Position numbers and translations under genes: made by a program
Notes under the pieces: model-generated
Told to the model about the DNA's origin: nothing
The model's input: the letters and a program-made list of their open reading frames with translations, nothing else
The model's database searches: none
Shown here: positions 61,901-64,000 of the stretch, in pieces
Position numbering within the stretch: the stretch's first letter is position 1
Layout: each line of letters starts with the position of its first letter
Origin: Streptomyces sp. HmicA12
GTDB lineage: Bacteria > Actinomycetota > Actinomycetes > Streptomycetales > Streptomycetaceae
Assembly (NCBI RefSeq): GCF_000373565.1
Contig: NZ_KB891852.1
Location: 264,393 to 328,392, forward strand
Direction: 5' to 3'
DNA length: 64,000 nt

Positions 61901-62836
61901 ATGACCGTGCAGCAGCCGCCGCTGGGGCGCCACCACACCGTCGGCGGACGGCAGTTGCTGCTGCACCGCTCCGGGACCGGCGGTCCGGCCGTCGTCGTCC
62001 TCGCCGGCGCCGGGATGATGGGCCTCGACTATCTGCGCCTGCACGAGCGCATCGCCCAGCGCACCACCGGCGTGCTCCACGACCGTGCGGGTACAGGCTG
62101 GAGCGAAGGGGCGGAGGTGCTGCCGCGCACGGCCGGGGAGGTCGTCGCGGAGTTGCGTGAGCTGTTGCGGACGGCCGGGGTTCCCGGCCCGTACCTTCTC
62201 GTCGGGCACTCCCTCGGCGGCGCCTACGCCCGCCACTACGCCCGGCTGCACCCCGCCGACGTGGCGGGCCTGCTGCTGCTCGACCCGTTCCACGAGGACC
62301 TGGGGCGTCGGGTGCCGCAGGCGGCCCGCGACCACCTCGACGCCATGACGGCGCGGCTGGACGAACAGCAGAGCGTCGAGCCGACGGAGGCCCGACTGGC
62401 CGCGGCACGAGACCAGTTGACGGCGCACTTCGCCGCCTGGCCGGAGCCGGTGCGCGGCCCGCTGGCGGACCGGCACCTCGCCACCTACCGGGCCGCCGGC
62501 CGCGAGAACGACAACCTCTACGACAAGGTCGCCGACGAACTGCGCGGCGCCCCGCCCACCCCGGACGTCCCGACGATCGTGCTCTCGGAGATGGGCCACG
62601 ACGCCACGCAGGCCCATCTGTGGCCCGCGGGCCTGCTCGGCGAGATCGACGCGGTCAAGCGCGCCCTGCACGCCGAACTCGCCGCCGAGTCGCCGCGCGG
62701 CGAGCACCGGGTCCTGGACGACGCCGGGCACGGCTGGCTGCACGAGGAACGGCCGGACGCGGTCCTCGCCGCCGTCGACGACCTGCTGGGCGCGGTATCC
62801 GCTGCGGGATCTCCCGCCTCATCCGCGAGGCACTGA
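61901..62836 (+). CDS. Alpha/beta-fold hydrolase
   Basis: The 311-aa protein shows an alpha/beta-hydrolase core: AVVVLAGAGMMGLDYLRLHERI (oxyanion region), DRAGTGWSEG, nucleophile elbow LLVGHSLGGAYARHYARL with the catalytic Ser, Asp in LLLLDPFHED or the later PTIVLSE segment, and His in DDAGHGWLHEE. It is a serine hydrolase acting on an ester, lactone or similar bond; the substrate is unknown. The ATG at 61901 follows the ribosome-binding site GGGGGAT. It is divergent from the winged-helix regulator with a palindrome between. Its location next to the biosynthetic operon could mean product modification or detoxification, but nothing proves this. Confidence 0.85.
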   Translation: MTVQQPPLGRHHTVGGRQLLLHRSGTGGPAVVVLAGAGMMGLDYLRLHERIAQRTTGVLHDRAGTGWSEGAEVLPRTAGEVVAELRELLRTAGVPGPYLLVGHSLGGAYARHYARLHPADVAGLLLLDPFHEDLGRRVPQAARDHLDAMTARLDEQQSVEPTEARLAAARDQLTAHFAAWPEPVRGPLADRHLATYRAAGRENDNLYDKVADELRGAPPTPDVPTIVLSEMGHDATQAHLWPAGLLGEIDAVKRALHAELAAESPRGEHRVLDDAGHGWLHEERPDAVLAAVDDLLGAVSAAGSPASSARH

Positions 62837-62925
62837 CCACCGCGAACGCGCCGGACGACGTGGCGGACGATCACCGTCCGCCACGCCGCGCTCCCGAACG
62901 CCGCCGACCGCTCACGGCCGCCGCG

Positions 62926-63117
62926 TCAGGCCGCGACGACGAGCCGCTCGACCGGCGCCCGGTACGGCCGCAGCGGAGCCACGACCTGCCCGTCGGGCAG
63001 CAGCTCGCCCGTGTCGTCGAAGACGATCCTGCCGTCGCACAGCAGGCTCCAGCCCTGCTCGGGGTGGGCGGCGACGATGTGCGCGCCGTTCGGGCACGTG
63101 GGTCGGTGGTCACACAT
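62926..63117 (-). CDS. Small DUF5999-family protein
   Basis: The 63-aa protein starts MCDHRPTCPNGAH with two Cys and His pairs spaced as a potential metal site. It continues AHPEQGWSLLCDGRIVFDDTGELLPDG, the conserved core of a small Streptomyces family (DUF5999) that contains a third Cys. No function is known. It is convergent with the hydrolase gene, 89 bp away. Confidence 0.8.
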   Translation of the reverse strand: MCDHRPTCPNGAHIVAAHPEQGWSLLCDGRIVFDDTGELLPDGQVVAPLRPYRAPVERLVVAA

Positions 63118-63394
63118 TGCGCACCTCCGGGTGGGCTGTCCTCTGCTTCGACCATGCGCGCGGCACGCCCCGGCGGCCAGAGCCCGGCGCGGAGTGTGAC
63201 AGCTCCAGGACAGTCCGCGGACAGAGCCCGGACGCTCCGGTCACGCACTCCCGCGTAAGAGACGCGTCAAGGGCGCACACGCCCGCGTAAGGGAGCCGTC
63301 AACGGGGATCGAAACCGGCCATGACCGGGGGTTTCCTCTCCCTGTCAGACCTCGTCCGAACGTCTGACCCGAACTTCGATTCAGGGAGCTCACG
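63118..63394 (+). promoter_or_regulatory. kdp upstream region with imperfect 23-24-bp direct repeats
   Basis: In this 277-bp gap two copies of CCCGCGTAAG-RGASS-CGTCAA-SGG occur at 63250-63272 and 63282-63305, matching at 20 of 24 positions and offset by 32 bp, about three helical turns. The arrangement on the same DNA face resembles a site for OmpR-family regulators such as KdpE, which is encoded in this window. The remainder shows no other clear structure. Confidence 0.55.
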
Positions 63395-63478
63395 ATGGCC
63401 GACGTGGCCTTCGTCGTCACCACGATCGCGGTCTTCGCGCTGGTGGCACTCGTCGCCAAGGGGGTGACGAAGCTGTGA
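63395..63478 (+). CDS. 27-aa single-helix membrane peptide upstream of kdpF
   Basis: The peptide starts MADVAFVVTTIAVFALVALV and ends KGVTKL, so it is one hydrophobic helix with a basic C-terminal end. A ribosome-binding site GGGAG lies about 9 nt before the ATG. Its stop overlaps the kdpF GTG by 4 bp. KdpF-like subunits are also single-helix peptides of about 30 aa, so this may be a second, KdpF-like accessory peptide. It is too short for standard gene callers. Confidence 0.65.
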   Translation: MADVAFVVTTIAVFALVALVAKGVTKL

Positions 63479-63564
63479 CCGCCGAGAACATCGTCGGCCT
63501 GATCGTGGCCGTCGCCCTGCTGGGCTATCTCGTCCTCGCCCTCATCTATCCGGAGAGGTTCTGA
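63475..63564 (+). CDS. kdpF: KdpF, small subunit of the K+-transporting ATPase
   Basis: The 29-aa peptide reads VTAENIVGLIVAVALLGYLV and ends LALIYPERF, the characteristic KdpF single helix ending in YPE-x-F. KdpF stabilises the KdpABC complex in the membrane. It starts with GTG within GTGA overlapping the preceding 27-aa ORF, and kdpA begins 8 bp after its stop. Confidence 0.9.
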   Translation: MTAENIVGLIVAVALLGYLVLALIYPERF

Positions 63565-63572
63565 GCACAGAT

Positions 63573-64000
63573 ATGAGCCCCGTACTTGCCGGAGTGCTCC
63601 AGCTCCTCGCGCTCGTCGCGGCGCTGGCCCTCGCGTACCGGCCCCTCGGCGACCACATGGCCCGGGTCTACTCCTCCGAGAAGCACCTGCGGGTGGAGAA
63701 GTGGATCTACAAGGGCATCGGCGCCAACCCCGACGCGGAGATGCGCTGGACCGCGTACCTGCGGGGCGTTCTCGCCTTCTCCGCCGTGAGCGTCCTCTTC
63801 CTCTACCTGTTGCAGCGCCTGCAGGGCTCGCTGCCGGGATCGCTCGGCTTCGCCTCCATCGACCCGGACCAGGCCTTCAACACGGCCGCGTCCTTCGTCT
63901 CCAACACCAACTGGCAGTCGTACTACGGCGAGCAGGCGATGGGCCACGTCGTGCAGACCGGCGGCCTCGCGGTGCAGAACTTCGTCTCGGCGGCCGTCGG
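63573..64000 (+). CDS. kdpA: KdpA, K+-binding channel subunit (3' end outside window)
   Basis: About 142 codons are present, ending at the window edge. The first helix (LAGVLQLLALVAALALAYRPLGDHM) is followed by the EKWIYKGIG loop. FNTAASFVSNTNWQSYYGE carries the first K+ selectivity-filter segment (NTNWQ), and HVVQTGGLAVQNFVSAAVG starts the next helix. KdpA binds K+ and feeds it to the P-type ATPase KdpB. kdpB and kdpC are expected beyond the right edge. The ATG at 63573 fits the conserved start. The regulatory kdpDE genes lie about 40 kb to the left. Confidence 0.93.
   Translation, partial: MSPVLAGVLQLLALVAALALAYRPLGDHMARVYSSEKHLRVEKWIYKGIGANPDAEMRWTAYLRGVLAFSAVSVLFLYLLQRLQGSLPGSLGFASIDPDQAFNTAASFVSNTNWQSYYGEQAMGHVVQTGGLAVQNFVSAAV

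Overview
The window is about 71% G+C, densely packed and carries genes that as a set point to the genus Streptomyces: sepH, the CutR/CutS two-component pair, DUF4193, DUF3710, DUF3093, DUF3159 and DUF5999 proteins, dut, a C-terminal-cysteine ferrochelatase, and many GTG starts with 4-bp stop/start overlaps. No rRNA, tRNA, CRISPR array, insertion sequence or phage gene was seen.

Positions 1-30324 are a conserved, mostly housekeeping segment: a phosphodiesterase-like protein (cut by the left edge), thymidine kinase, a glyoxalase-fold protein, a sulfurtransferase, septation protein SepH, an odd membrane protein with seven acidic-Thr motifs, an FAD oxidoreductase, an MFS carrier, ferrochelatase, an inositol-monophosphatase-like enzyme, cutRS, small conserved proteins, dUTPase, a secreted alginate-lyase-like enzyme, kdpDE, two TrkA-type proteins, a lysozyme-fold protein, a KimA-like APC permease and a TrmA/RlmD-type RNA methyltransferase. 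Potassium handling is prominent (kdpDE, two RCK proteins, KimA-like carrier). At the right edge comes a 27-aa ORF, then kdpF and the start of kdpA, about 40 kb from kdpDE.

Positions 30369-46139 are accessory: an MFS remnant; a FtsX-type ABC exporter divergent from a histidine kinase/response regulator pair with a perfect 19-bp palindrome between them; a DUF3237 protein; and a complete oligopeptide-type ABC importer in one operon with a CocE/NonD-type hydrolase. A TetR regulator is divergent from the hydrolase and an amidase lies downstream. Two near-identical 17-bp palindromes, before the hydrolase and before the amidase, suggest one TetR regulon.

Positions 46136-61043 are the most interesting part: a seven-gene, minus-strand, almost fully overlapping operon that looks like a compact PKS/NRPS cluster. 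In transcription order it encodes an MFS exporter, a KS-AT-ACP protein, an aminotransferase-luciferase-like monooxygenase-C-T-C protein, an M18 aminopeptidase, a thioesterase with Cys at the nucleophile position, a stand-alone A-T protein and a divergent argininosuccinate-synthase-like ligase. One malonyl extension followed by transamination and flavin-dependent hydroxylation is the logic known for the 3-amino-2-hydroxy acyl unit of microginin-type peptides. The M18 gene inside the operon suggests self-protection against an aminopeptidase inhibitor. This is inference from domain order; no known cluster was recognised. A winged-helix regulator and an alpha/beta-hydrolase, divergent over a palindrome, follow before the kdp genes.
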